Shown one piece after another: positions 1 to 8,199 of a DNA stretch of 64,000 bases. A program made the translations under genes and the position numbers. The notes under the pieces were generated by a model that ran no database searches, was not told the origin of the DNA, and saw nothing but the letters and a program-made list of their open reading frames with translations. This DNA comes from Plantactinospora soyae. GTDB taxonomy: Bacteria; Actinomycetota; Actinomycetes; Mycobacteriales; Micromonosporaceae. The DNA lies in NCBI RefSeq assembly GCF_014874095.1, contig NZ_JADBEB010000001.1:6882001-6946000 (forward strand). The letters are read 5' to 3'. Positions within the stretch are counted from its first letter, which is position 1. Every line of letters begins with the position of its first letter.

Positions 1-96
1 GCGCTACTCACCTCGAACGCGTCCGGCCTGACCGACGACGAGATCATCGACGCCCTCACCGCACTCCTCCTCGACGGCCTGCGTGGCCCACGATGA
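1..96 (+). CDS. C-terminal fragment of a probable TetR-family regulator (5' end outside window)
   Basis: The first 31 codons are open from the window edge and stop with TGA at 94-96. They encode an amphipathic, Leu/Ala-rich tail (DEIIDALTALLLDGL), which is typical of the last helix of TetR-type ligand-binding domains. No DNA-binding domain is visible, so the family call rests only on this tail. It lies directly upstream of insertion-sequence debris. Confidence 0.4.
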   Translation, partial: ALLTSNASGLTDDEIIDALTALLLDGLRGPR

Positions 97-340
97 GCCG
101 AGCCCACAATCAAGATCACTCACGGACCCGGTCGTGTTGCAGCGGACGCAACCCGGTGCGCCTGCCTGCATCCTCGAGGACAATAGGAACGCCGCCACCG
201 AGTCGGCCCCGGCGTGGTAGGACGATCACAGAGCCCTACCCGTCCAAGCACACGCGACCCAGCCCAGATCCATTGCCGGCGAACACAAGAACGACATCGT
301 CCTTCCGGTGCGGGAATGACCTGCTACAACGCTAATCTTC

Positions 341-738
341 CTGATCACCGACACGGGCGGCATCCCCCTCGCCGCGAGCCTGACCGGCGGCAACCGCCAC
401 GACGTCACCCAACTGATCCCCCTGGTCGAGGCGATCCCATCGGTCAAGGGCATCCGGGGGCGTCCTCGGCAACGACCCGACAGGCTGTACGCCGACCGCG
501 GCTACGACTACGACACCTACCGCAGGAAACTACGAGCCCGACGCATCACCCCGGTCATCGCCCGACGCGGTACCGGCCACGGCACCCGACGATGGGCCGT
601 CGAACAGACCATCGCCCTGCTGCACTGGTTCCGAAGGCTACGCATCCGCTGGGAAACCGCGACGACATCCACGAAGCCTTCCTCATCCTCGCCTGCGCCA
701 TCATCTGCTGGCGCCGACTCCAACACTCATGCAGTTAG
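341..738 (+). pseudogene. IS5-family transposase remnant, 5'-truncated and frameshifted
   Basis: From 341 one frame reads a typical IS5/IS427-type DDE transposase segment (LITDTGGIPLAASLTGGNRH, then DRLYADRGYDYDTYR and RRWAVEQTIALLHWFRRLRIRWE). It contains a catalytic Asp region (YADRGYD) and the Glu-bearing VEQT segment. At about 655-660 the reading shifts by one base, and the rest of the C-terminus (RDDIHEAFLILACAIICWRRL) continues in another frame to the stop at 736-738. The N-terminal half with the first catalytic Asp is missing; 97-340 shows no recognisable transposase sequence. The element cannot make active transposase. Its right end abuts the truncated AhpD-like gene. Confidence 0.8.
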
Positions 739-935
739 GAGTTCTTAGGAGCATCCGAGGTGTGCATGTGCAGGCAGTACGCGCAGCCGTTGAGCTGCGA
801 GGCGCGGATCTGGACGAGTTCGACCAGGGCCGGGTCGAGGCCTTCCCGGGCTGCGGCGTCGAAGCCGATGAGGGCCCGGAACGCCTTCGGCGCGGCCTGT
901 GCGAAGTTGATCCGGGGTGCGTTGCTGTTCGTCAT
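735..935 (-). pseudogene. Truncated AhpD-like carboxymuconolactone decarboxylase family protein
   Basis: The 66-residue reading frame starts at ATG 933-935 and matches the N-terminal third of AhpD-like alkylhydroperoxidases. It includes the region ending in the redox/proton-relay motif CAYCLHMH (about residues 52-59). Family members are about 150 residues long. Here the frame ends a few residues after the motif (SDAPKNS), exactly where the insertion-sequence remnant begins. The gene therefore lost its C-terminal helices, probably through the insertion and a following deletion. It is presumably non-functional, since the active-site fold needs the missing helices. Confidence 0.75.
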
Positions 936-1021
936 GAGGACAAAGCTATGAGCGGAAAAGACCGCTCATAGGGTGCAATCTGACGGCGGAATCGTGAGTC
1001 AATCACGAGTCATGCTGGCGG

Positions 1022-2020
1022 TCACTCCGCTGGTGCGGTCGCGGCGCCCTGCACCGTGACGACGACCTTCCCCGCTGGATGACCCTGCGCGAGGTAACGG
1101 ATCGCTTCGGGCGCGTCGGCGAGGGCGTAGACGCGGTCGAGGACCGGGGTGACCGTGCCCGACTCGATGAGCGGGGTCAGTTCGTCGAGGTCCTCGTAGC
1201 GCTCCCGACCGGTCACACCGCACACCCGCTGGCTGCCGAACAGCGAGACCAACGGCGCGGCCATCTGACGCTGGAAGCCGCCGAGCAGCCGGCCCCTGGC
1301 ATGTCCGCCGCCGACGAGGGCGATCGTCCCGTGCGGCGTGACCGCGCGCCGGAGCAACGACATCGGCCGGCTGCCCGCCGTGTCGATGACGATGTCGTAC
1401 CGGGTACCGCCGTGGTCGATCTCGTGCCGGGTGTAGTCGATGACGTCCTCGGCACCGAGGGCGCGCACCAACTCGACCTTCGCGGTGCTGCAGACACCGG
1501 TCACGCTTGCCCCGTACGCCTTGACGAGCTGGACGGCGAACGACCCGACGCCCCCGGCCGCACCGGTGATCAGGACCCGCTGCCCGGGCTGCACCCCGGC
1601 GTCGCGGACGCTCTGCAGTGCCGTCACCGCGGAGATGGGCGTCGCCGCCGCCTGCTCGAAGGTGAGGTTGGCCGGCTTGGATGTCAGCCGGTGCTGCCGT
1701 GCCGTCGCGTATTCGGCGAACGAGCCGCTCTCGCAGGTGCCGTAGACCTCGTCGCCGGGGCGCAGCCGGGTCACGCCGGCACCGACCGCCGCCACGACAC
1801 CGGCGACGGCCCGACCGAGCGCCGCCACCCTGGGCCGGCGCAGCCCGACCGCGAGGCGTACGGCCATCGGCCGGCCCGTCATGAGGATCCACACGCCCGG
1901 GTCGACCCCGGCGGCGCGCACCTCGACGAGCACCTCGTCGTCGCCGATCGGGGGCGTGTCTAGGTCGCGGAGTTCGAGCAGGTCGGCCGGTCCATACGCG
2001 TCGCGGGCAATCGCCTTCAC
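1022..2020 (-). CDS. Zinc-independent NADP-dependent quinone oxidoreductase-like alcohol dehydrogenase (MDR)
   Basis: 332 residues, normal for the quinone-reductase branch of medium-chain dehydrogenases. The N-terminal GroES-like fold (residues 1-120) lacks the Cys cluster for structural zinc. The Rossmann motif GAAGGVGS (153-160) binds NADPH, and a C-terminal GKVVVTV strand closes the domain. The likely reaction is NADPH-dependent reduction of a quinone or enone; the substrate is unknown. It overlaps the upstream XRE regulator gene by 4 nt (ATGA), so it is the third gene of a membrane protein-regulator-reductase operon. Confidence 0.85.
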   Translation of the reverse strand: MKAIARDAYGPADLLELRDLDTPPIGDDEVLVEVRAAGVDPGVWILMTGRPMAVRLAVGLRRPRVAALGRAVAGVVAAVGAGVTRLRPGDEVYGTCESGSFAEYATARQHRLTSKPANLTFEQAAATPISAVTALQSVRDAGVQPGQRVLITGAAGGVGSFAVQLVKAYGASVTGVCSTAKVELVRALGAEDVIDYTRHEIDHGGTRYDIVIDTAGSRPMSLLRRAVTPHGTIALVGGGHARGRLLGGFQRQMAAPLVSLFGSQRVCGVTGRERYEDLDELTPLIESGTVTPVLDRVYALADAPEAIRYLAQGHPAGKVVVTVQGAATAPAE

Positions 2021-2250
2021 GGCTTCTCCTCGGGTGGGTCGGGGTACTGGAACACGTCGTCGAGCGGAACACCGAACACCCGGGCGATCCGGAAGGCCAT
2101 CTCGAGGGTCGGCGAGTAGCGGCCCTGCTCGATGGCGATGAGGGTCTGCCGGGTCACCCCGATGCGCTCGGCCAGCCCGGCCTGGGTCATCTCGTCGTGC
2201 GCGAAGCGCAGCGCACGGATGCGGTTGGTGACCTGCGTCGGCTTCACCAC
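2017..2250 (-). CDS. Small XRE-family transcriptional regulator
   Basis: 77 residues, consisting almost entirely of one Xre/Cro helix-turn-helix. The recognition region is MTQAGLAERIGVTRQTLIAIEQGRYSP split over two helices (about residues 21-47). These short YgzD-type regulators usually sit beside a small membrane protein, as here. Two tandem GTG starts exist (2250 and 2247); the 2247 start would give a GTGA overlap with the upstream membrane gene. The perfect 12-bp dyad in front of the operon is the natural candidate for its operator, which implies autoregulation. A similar membrane/XRE pair occurs at 31.5-32.3 kb. Confidence 0.88.
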   Translation of the reverse strand: MVKPTQVTNRIRALRFAHDEMTQAGLAERIGVTRQTLIAIEQGRYSPTLEMAFRIARVFGVPLDDVFQYPDPPEEKP

Positions 2251-2672
2251 TCGGGGACGCTCCGGCGGTAGACGATGACCTTGGTGATGCCGCCGATGAT
2301 CGCCGACAGTACGAAGCAGAGGTAGATCACGTTGGCGATCCAGAACCGGTCCCAGCCCGCCAGCGCCATGAGCATCGCCGCGACCGCGCCGATGACGACG
2401 AACGACTGGCCGACGTGGTCACCGAGCCGGCCGATCTCGCGGTCCCGGACGTCCGTGACGCGGGATGCGCCCGGCAGCACGATCGCCATGCCGACCTCGG
2501 CCACGATCGACGCGAGGATGGCCGCACCGACCGTCCACAACAGGACGCCCGCGTACGGCACGTCAGGCAGCGGGCGGCCGTCCTGGCGGCTCACGATCAG
2601 GGCCACATAGGCGGAGTAGCCGAGGACGGCGACGACCAGCCTGATCCAGGCGCGTTTCTCTTCGTGCGTCAC
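2244..2672 (-). CDS. Four-helix integral membrane protein of unknown function
   Basis: 142 residues starting at GTG 2670-2672. Four hydrophobic stretches at about 10-28, 40-66, 88-107 and 110-134 predict four membrane helices with short loops and a charged loop (DVRDREIGRLGDH) between helices 2 and 3. I do not recognise a named family with certainty. Such proteins commonly accompany small XRE regulators, and this one is the first gene of the operon with the regulator and a quinone reductase. Confidence 0.75.
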   Translation of the reverse strand: MTHEEKRAWIRLVVAVLGYSAYVALIVSRQDGRPLPDVPYAGVLLWTVGAAILASIVAEVGMAIVLPGASRVTDVRDREIGRLGDHVGQSFVVIGAVAAMLMALAGWDRFWIANVIYLCFVLSAIIGGITKVIVYRRSVPEW

Positions 2673-2680
2673 GCTCAGCC

Positions 2681-2714
2681 CTTCGTGATGTCTGGAATTT
2701 TTGACATCACGAAG
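2681..2714 (-). promoter_or_regulatory. Perfect 12-bp inverted repeat, probable operator of the XRE operon
   Basis: The arms CTTCGTGATGTC (2681-2692) and GACATCACGAAG (2703-2714) are exact reverse complements separated by 10 AT-rich bases. The dyad lies 9 bp upstream of the GTG start of the membrane-protein gene and overlaps the proposed -10 box. Confidence 0.7.
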
Positions 2715-2740
2715 GTAGCAAATCTTTGACTTTGTGTCTA
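2712..2740 (-). promoter_or_regulatory. Candidate sigma70-type promoter of the membrane protein-XRE-reductase operon
   Basis: Read on the minus strand, TAGACA (2740-2735) and TACCTT (2717-2712) are separated by 17 nt, an ideal -35/-10 spacing. The last three bases of the -10 lie inside the 12-bp dyad, so a bound repressor would block RNA polymerase. The segment is clearly more AT-rich than its surroundings. Confidence 0.5.
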
Positions 2741-2884
2741 GAAAGTTTTACATCGCTGTGCGGCGTGATCGTCGACGGATCGCTCTTCGTCCTGACCCGG
2801 TCACGGGGAGCGGCTCGCCCCGGCCGGCGGTGGACGGGTACGCGCCGGCCGGAACGGCGCCCCCACGGGTGCCGGGCGTTCAGT

Positions 2885-4594
2885 TCAGTTCAGGCGCAGG
2901 ATCCACTGCCAGCCACCGGTGCCCACATTCACGGGATCGCCGAGGCCGTCGGCCGTTCCGGGGTGGAACAGCAGCGAGCTGTCCGTACCGGCGTTCGTGG
3001 TCGCCCAGAGATCGGGGTATCCGTCCCCGGTGATGTCACCGAGCGAGCCGACCAGCGGCGAGTCGGCTACCGGCCAGCGGCGGTCGGCGGCCGGTCGTGG
3101 CGTGCCGAGTGAACCGTTCCCGGTGTTCGGGTAGAGCCACAGGGTTCCGTCGGCGCGGTCCCGGGCCCAGAGGTCGGCCGAGCCGTCGCCGGTCGCGTCG
3201 CCCGGCGCCAGCGGATCGAACTGCGCCCACTCGGCGCCGCCGATCCGGACCGGAGCGGTGCTGACCAGTCCGGGTGGGGCCGCCGGGTCACCCCGGTAGA
3301 GCCACAGTCCCGACGCGTCCCGGACGATCAGGTCCGGATGGCCGTCGCCGTCCATGTCGTCGGCGGCGATCGCGGTGGCGCCGGCCCAGCCGGTGGGCCG
3401 GCCACGCATGGCGATCCGGTTACCGAGGTCGCCACTGCCGGTGTTCGGATACACCCAGAGCTGGTCGTCGAGGCGGACCAGCAGATCCTCCCGGTCGTCG
3501 CCGGTCCAGTCGCCACGGTGGGCCACCAGCGCGTTGGTCCAGCCGCCGGTACCGATCTCCCGGGAACTGCCGAGCTGTCCCGCGCCGAGCCCTGAGTACA
3601 GCCTCAGGTTGCCCTCGTTCTGGACTGCCACCAGATCCGGCCGACCGTCGTTGGTGAGGTCACCCGGCACGCCCGAGGGGCTCCTCGTCTCGGCGTACGC
3701 CGCGCCCCGCAGCAGCTTGTGGTCGGACAGGTCAGGTTCGATCGCGTCACCACGTACGGTGTGGAAGTCATCTGCGGTGACGAAGATGTCGTCGAACTTC
3801 TTTTCGACGCCGTTGATGACGACCGTCGGTTCACCGGAACGGCAGGCGGTGGCACCCGCGACCAGGCAAGCCTGGTCGAAGTGGTCCCGGTCGTTCTCGT
3901 CGACCTCGGCGAACCTGCCGGTGCCGGGCACTCCCGTCAGGACCGACGCCTGCGCGGCCGAACGGGGTACCTCGTTCAGATCGGCACCGAGTATCACCGG
4001 CAGCCCGGCGGACCACCGGTCCAGCAACGCGACCACCTGCCCGGAGCCGTTGTCCGGCGGGATGTACTGGGCCAGGTGGGTGGTGCAGGCCAGGGTCGTA
4101 CGCCCCTGCACCGGACCACGCGCACACAGCACCCCCCGTGGCTCCTCGTCGTCCGGGACGTCAAGCTGGGCGGCGAATCTGTCCACCCTGTCCGTCGTCG
4201 ACGCCTGGATGAAGATTCCCAGCCCGAACCGGGTGTCTCCACCGGCGTCCCACTTGGCGCAGCGGCTGGCCGAGGCGACCGTGCTGGCCCAGACGCCGCG
4301 ATAGCCGGTCAGCGCGCCGCGCAGCGACGTCCACTGTCCGATGCACAACTCCTGCAGCATCACCACGTCCGTCTGCCAGGCGTCGATCTCCTGCTTGATC
4401 GCCCTGGTCCAGGAGGCGAGGTCACGGTCGCTCTGACAGGGCGCATGGGCGCCGCAGACGTTGTAGGTCAGGGTCCGGATGTTCGGCGCGGTCGCCGGAT
4501 CGACGACGTCCGCCCGGGCCGACGCCACGGGCAGCAGCAGACTGGCGCCAACCGCGAGCAGGGCCACCCATCGAGTTCGCAGTGAACCACGCAC
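2885..4594 (-). CDS. Secreted endonuclease/exonuclease/phosphatase-family protein with FG-GAP repeats
   Basis: 569 residues from GTG 4592-4594. A Sec-type signal peptide (about 1-28, cleavage after SARA) precedes an EEP phosphoesterase domain (about 38-300). Visible EEP elements are TYNVCG, the metal-binding Glu in VVMLQEL, GADLNEVP and the terminal LSDHKLL. The C-terminal part (about 310-569) holds five FG-GAP/VCBS-like repeats with Ca2+-binding loops of the form D-x-(T/D)-x-D-G-x-x-D-L (DLTNDGRPDL, DWTGDDREDL, DMDGDGHPDL, DATGDGSADL, DITGDGYPDL), which probably fold as a beta-propeller. The enzyme probably acts outside the cell on nucleic acid or a phosphoester. The substrate cannot be read from sequence. 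It is a monocistronic gene. Confidence 0.85.
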   Translation of the reverse strand: MRGSLRTRWVALLAVGASLLLPVASARADVVDPATAPNIRTLTYNVCGAHAPCQSDRDLASWTRAIKQEIDAWQTDVVMLQELCIGQWTSLRGALTGYRGVWASTVASASRCAKWDAGGDTRFGLGIFIQASTTDRVDRFAAQLDVPDDEEPRGVLCARGPVQGRTTLACTTHLAQYIPPDNGSGQVVALLDRWSAGLPVILGADLNEVPRSAAQASVLTGVPGTGRFAEVDENDRDHFDQACLVAGATACRSGEPTVVINGVEKKFDDIFVTADDFHTVRGDAIEPDLSDHKLLRGAAYAETRSPSGVPGDLTNDGRPDLVAVQNEGNLRLYSGLGAGQLGSSREIGTGGWTNALVAHRGDWTGDDREDLLVRLDDQLWVYPNTGSGDLGNRIAMRGRPTGWAGATAIAADDMDGDGHPDLIVRDASGLWLYRGDPAAPPGLVSTAPVRIGGAEWAQFDPLAPGDATGDGSADLWARDRADGTLWLYPNTGNGSLGTPRPAADRRWPVADSPLVGSLGDITGDGYPDLWATTNAGTDSSLLFHPGTADGLGDPVNVGTGGWQWILRLN

Positions 4595-4738
4595 AGCGTT
4601 TCCCCCCGTCCGCCCGTCCTCGGACAGGCCGAAAACTCCGAGCCGGAGCGTATCGTGTTCGCCCCCGGCACGAGGGCCCGTCGATGCCTGTGACCGGGAC
4701 CACGGTCGGCAACCGGCCGGCCTCGTATGGTCGGCCGG

Positions 4739-6001
4739 ATGAGTACGCGCGGCACGTTCCGGCGGTGGTCACCGATCCCACCGGCGGGGCAGCTGCGGAC
4801 CCTGGCCTGGGGCACGTTGGCCAACACCGTCGGGTTGGGGCTGTGGTTCGCCGGCGCCGCCCTGTTCCTCACCCGGAGCGTCGGCCTGCCGGCCACCTCG
4901 GTAGGGCTGGGACTCACCGTCGCCGGGCTGATCGGGCTCTCGGCCAGCGTGCCGCTGGGCCAGCTTGCCGATCGACGGGACCCACGGTCCCTGCGCGCCC
5001 TGCTGCAACTGCTCCAGGCGGCGGTCGCGGCGTCGTATCTGCTGGTCCAGTCGTTTCCGACCTTCCTGCTGGTCGCGGTCGTCGACGCCCTCCTGGCCGC
5101 CGGCAATCTCTCCGTGCGGGCGGCGCTCGTCGCCGCCGTCGCCGGTCCAGCCGGCCGGGTCCACGCCTTCGCGACGCTGCGAGCCGTCGCCAACATCGGG
5201 ATCAGTGCGGGGGCCGCACTGGCCGGGCTCGCGCTGGCCGCCGACAGCAGGCTCGGCTACACCCTGCTGGTGCTCGGCAACGCGCTCACGTATCTCGTCT
5301 CCGCCGGCCTGGTCATGCGGCTGCCTCCGTTACCGCCGACCCCGACAGATCCGGGTACGGCTCACCGGACGGCGCTGCGGGACGGACGGTTCCTCGCGGT
5401 GAGCGCGGTGTCCGCGGTGCTCGCGTCGCACAGCGTCGTACTCGGGTTGGTGGTGCCTTTGTGGATCGCCACCCAGACCTCGGCGCCCCGGGTGACGGTG
5501 TCCGCGGTGCTGGTGACGAACACCGTCCTGACGGTGTTCCTGACGGTAAGGATCAGCCGGGCCGTGGAGAACGCCGTCGCGGCCGCCCGGACGATGCGCC
5601 GGGCCGGGTTCGTGCTCGCGGTGGCCCTGCTCCTCTACCCGACGTCCAGCTGGTCCGGCACCGGCGGCACCATCACGCTGCTCCTGCTCGCGACCGTGGT
5701 CTACACCATTGGTGACCTGTTCCACGCGACCGCCGCCGCCGGCCTCGCCTACGAACTGGCGTTGCCGCATGCGATCGGCCAGTACCAGGGGGTCAGTGGC
5801 CTGCTGACCGGCCTGGCCCAGGCGATCGGCCCGGCCCTGTTCACGCTGCTCCTGCTCGACGGCGGTACCGCCGGGTGGGTGGTCCTGGCCGTCGTCTTCG
5901 TGGCGACCGGGTTGGTGACCCCGGCGTTGACCGCACGCGCCCTGGCCAGGCCCCCGTTCGGTCAGGTAACGCCGGTGGGGGGTACCCGGACTCCGGGGTG
6001 A
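4739..6001 (+). CDS. MFS transporter
   Basis: 420 residues with about 12 hydrophobic segments. The motif GQLADRRDPRSLR between helices 2 and 3 is the MFS motif A variant, so this is a major-facilitator permease, most like drug-efflux members; the substrate is unknown. Two ATGs are possible (4727 and 4739). I chose 4739 because TATGGT at 4726-4731 makes a plausible -10 that would place transcription start at or next to this ATG, giving a leaderless mRNA; no Shine-Dalgarno precedes either start. It diverges from the secreted nuclease and converges with the VOC gene. Confidence 0.85.
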   Translation: MSTRGTFRRWSPIPPAGQLRTLAWGTLANTVGLGLWFAGAALFLTRSVGLPATSVGLGLTVAGLIGLSASVPLGQLADRRDPRSLRALLQLLQAAVAASYLLVQSFPTFLLVAVVDALLAAGNLSVRAALVAAVAGPAGRVHAFATLRAVANIGISAGAALAGLALAADSRLGYTLLVLGNALTYLVSAGLVMRLPPLPPTPTDPGTAHRTALRDGRFLAVSAVSAVLASHSVVLGLVVPLWIATQTSAPRVTVSAVLVTNTVLTVFLTVRISRAVENAVAAARTMRRAGFVLAVALLLYPTSSWSGTGGTITLLLLATVVYTIGDLFHATAAAGLAYELALPHAIGQYQGVSGLLTGLAQAIGPALFTLLLLDGGTAGWVVLAVVFVATGLVTPALTARALARPPFGQVTPVGGTRTPG

Positions 6002-6040
6002 CTGGCGCGGAGGTTCACCGCCGCGAGGAAGGTGTTCATG

Positions 6041-6457
6041 TCACACCTCCGCCTGCGAGCCGAGGATCTCCAGGTAGTGCCGGTTGTACATCACGCCGAG
6101 GACGTTCCCGAACGGGTCGACCACGGACGCGGTGACGAACCCGGGACCGTGCTCGACCGGCTCCGCGTGCACCGTGGCGCCGAGGGAGACCAGCCGCTCG
6201 AAGGCGGCCCGGAGGTCGTCGACGTGCCAGTAGACCATCGCGCCGCCGGCCTTCTCGGACCGGTCCGGTGCGGCGAACCGACCGTCGATGATGCCGAGTT
6301 CGTGCTGGTAGTCGCCGATCCGGAACTCGACGTACGCGGGCGTGCCTTGAACGGCGCGGACGAAGTACGGCTCGATGCCGAGCAGTTCGGTGTACCAGGT
6401 CACCGCGGCGGTGAGGTCGTCGGCGAAGAAGTTGACGGTGGCGAGTCCTCGCAACAT
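6041..6457 (-). CDS. VOC superfamily (glyoxalase/bleomycin-resistance-like) protein
   Basis: 138 residues with the two beta-alpha-beta-beta-beta halves of a vicinal-oxygen-chelate domain (ATVNFFADDLTAAVTWYTELL at the start, then VYWHVDDLRAAFERLVSLGA and VVDPFGNVLGV). Metal-ligand positions (His52/Glu53 in YQHELG) are suggestive only. The ATG at 6455-6457 follows a good GGAAGGA ribosome site; an upstream in-frame start at 6517 is less likely. The gene is divergent from a WYL regulator across a perfect dyad, so it is probably that regulator's target. The substrate is unknown. Confidence 0.85.
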   Translation of the reverse strand: MLRGLATVNFFADDLTAAVTWYTELLGIEPYFVRAVQGTPAYVEFRIGDYQHELGIIDGRFAAPDRSEKAGGAMVYWHVDDLRAAFERLVSLGATVHAEPVEHGPGFVTASVVDPFGNVLGVMYNRHYLEILGSQAEV

Positions 6458-6503
6458 GGGCTGTTCCTTCCCTCGGTGGATGACACTGACCATTTTCCGA
6501 TCT

Positions 6504-6528
6504 AAAGTGCTCACCAACTGAGCACTTT
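6504..6528. promoter_or_regulatory. Perfect 10-bp inverted repeat in the VOC/WYL divergent promoter
   Basis: AAAGTGCTCA (6504-6513) and TGAGCACTTT (6519-6528) are exact reverse complements with a 5-nt spacer. The dyad lies between the starts of the VOC gene and the WYL-domain regulator, which makes it the likely operator for that regulator. Confidence 0.65.
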
Positions 6529-6546
6529 GCCGGAGGGATCGAGAAG

Positions 6547-7503
6547 ATCCGCGCTGACCGACTCGTCGCCGTACTCCTGCTCCTACAGTCCCGGGGCCGG
6601 GCGACCGCCGCCGAGCTGGCCGCCGAGCTGGAGGTGTCCGTCGCCACGGCCCGCCGCGACCTGGAGGCGCTCTCCGCTGCGGGCATTCCGGTGTATCCGC
6701 AGCCGGGCAGGGGTGGCGGCTGGTCCCTCGTCGGTGGTGCCCGGACCGACCTCACCGGACTGTCGGCGACCGAGGCGCAGGCGCTGTTCCTGCTCGTCGG
6801 CCCGGCCGCGGCCGTCTCGGAAGAGGCCAGGGCGGCGCTGCGCAAGCTCGTACGCGCGCTGCCGCAGACCTTTCGGGCCGACGCGGAGGCCGCCGCCAGC
6901 GCCACGATGATCGACCCCACCCGGTGGGGCGAGCGCGATCGTCGCCGGCCCGAGATCGTCGACCTGTTGCAGGCGGCCGTGGTCCGTCGGCGGAAGGTGC
7001 TGCTGACCTACAGCAGCAGCGCCCGCGAGCGGACGGAGCGACTTGTCGACCCGTGGGGCCTGGTCGACAAGGACGACATCTGGTACCTGCTCGCCGGTAC
7101 CGACCGAGGCCAGCGAACCTTCCGGGTCGATCGGATCGTCGGGGCCGAGCCGACCGAGCAGCCCGCCGATCGGCCGGACGACTTCACGCTCGCGGGCGCC
7201 TGGCAACAGGTCGTCGGCGAGGTGGAGCAGCGGCGGTCCCGTACCTGGGCGACCGTGCTCGTCGAGGCCCGGTTCGTACCCGTGCTCCGCAACCACTTCG
7301 GACGGCACTGCCACACCGACGCCGAACTCGACGACGGGCGTGCCCGGGTCCGGCTGGGCGCGCCGACCCCGTTGGACATCGCCCGGCACCTCGCCGGCTG
7401 GGGCGCGATGATCGAGGTGGTCGAACCGCGATCCGTCCAGGCCGAGCTGGCAAGGATCGGCGCCGAGCTGACCGGCCGGTACACCGGTACGCCCCGACCG
7501 TGA
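6547..7503 (+). CDS. WYL-domain HTH regulator (YafY type) with apparent ATC start codon
   Basis: Read from 6547 the protein has 318 residues: an N-terminal HTH (RADRLVAVLLLLQSRGRAT, recognition helix near VSVATARRDLEAL) and a C-terminal WYL ligand-sensing domain (about 130-300), normal for the family. Relatives begin with M-R-A-D-R-L. Here the codon in that place is ATC (6547-6549), 9 nt after GGAGGG (6532-6537). No ATG, GTG or TTG occurs in frame before GTG 6634, and a start there would delete most of the HTH. Either a rare AUC initiation, a start-codon mutation or a sequencing error is implied. It is divergent from the VOC gene. Confidence 0.75.
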   Translation: MRADRLVAVLLLLQSRGRATAAELAAELEVSVATARRDLEALSAAGIPVYPQPGRGGGWSLVGGARTDLTGLSATEAQALFLLVGPAAAVSEEARAALRKLVRALPQTFRADAEAAASATMIDPTRWGERDRRRPEIVDLLQAAVVRRRKVLLTYSSSARERTERLVDPWGLVDKDDIWYLLAGTDRGQRTFRVDRIVGAEPTEQPADRPDDFTLAGAWQQVVGEVEQRRSRTWATVLVEARFVPVLRNHFGRHCHTDAELDDGRARVRLGAPTPLDIARHLAGWGAMIEVVEPRSVQAELARIGAELTGRYTGTPRP

Positions 7504-7626
7504 CGGCCGTGCTGCCGCCGGTGCGTAGGCCGCCGAGCGGCGCCAAATCGGTGGTCGGCGGAGCAGGCCCACTGGTAGCGTCCGGCACCCGGCGCTAGCG
7601 GGGCGCCGCCTCGGGATGCAGCGAAG

Positions 7627-8199
7627 GTGGCGGTGGGCTTGTCGACGGTGTCCTTCCGAACTGCTGTCGCCACCGATGCCGAGGGCATCGCGGCACTCCA
7701 TGCCGACAGTTGGCGCCGCCACTACCGGGGCGCGTACGCGGACGCGTATCTCGACGGCGACGCGCTGGCCGACCGGCGTACGGTCTGGTCGAGTCGGCTG
7801 GCGATGCCGGGAGCGGACAGCGTCACCATCCTCGCCGAAGCCGAAGCCTCGATCATCGGAATCGTCGGGTTCGTCCACGTCGTCCTCGACAAGGACGAGC
7901 GATGGGGATCACTGGTCGACAACCTGCACGTGACCCGTGGCCGGCAGCGGAGCGGGGTCGGTACCGCCCTGATCACCCGTGCGGCACGGGCGGTACGCGA
8001 CCGGGGGACGACAGCCGCGATGTACCTGTGGGTGCTGGAGCAGAACACCGAGGCACAGGGCTTCTACGCGGCGCGGGGTGGGAAGCCGGCCGGGCGGGAA
8101 CTCGTACCGCCTCCGGGTGGCGTACCGGACCGCCTCAACGGTCGTCCGGCGTGCCTGCGCTATGTCTGGCCCGACGTGCGCGACCTGCTGCACGGGTAG
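7627..8199 (+). CDS. GNAT-family N-acetyltransferase
   Basis: 190 residues from GTG 7627. The acetyl-CoA-binding core is visible as VDNLHVTRGRQRSGVGTALI (about 97-116), with the R/Q-x-x-G-x-G/A loop R-Q-R-S-G-V-G-T. The C-terminal LEQNTEAQGFYAARGGK is the usual beta5-alpha4 segment. It probably transfers an acetyl group to a small-molecule or peptide amine; the acceptor is unknown. The gene stands alone, 123 bp after the WYL regulator and in the same direction. Confidence 0.85.
   Translation: MAVGLSTVSFRTAVATDAEGIAALHADSWRRHYRGAYADAYLDGDALADRRTVWSSRLAMPGADSVTILAEAEASIIGIVGFVHVVLDKDERWGSLVDNLHVTRGRQRSGVGTALITRAARAVRDRGTTAAMYLWVLEQNTEAQGFYAARGGKPAGRELVPPPGGVPDRLNGRPACLRYVWPDVRDLLHG

Noticed and set aside
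214-738. A 174-codon frame over the transposase remnant as a gene
   Set aside because: Only its last 22 residues belong to the transposase C-terminus; the rest is out of frame with it.
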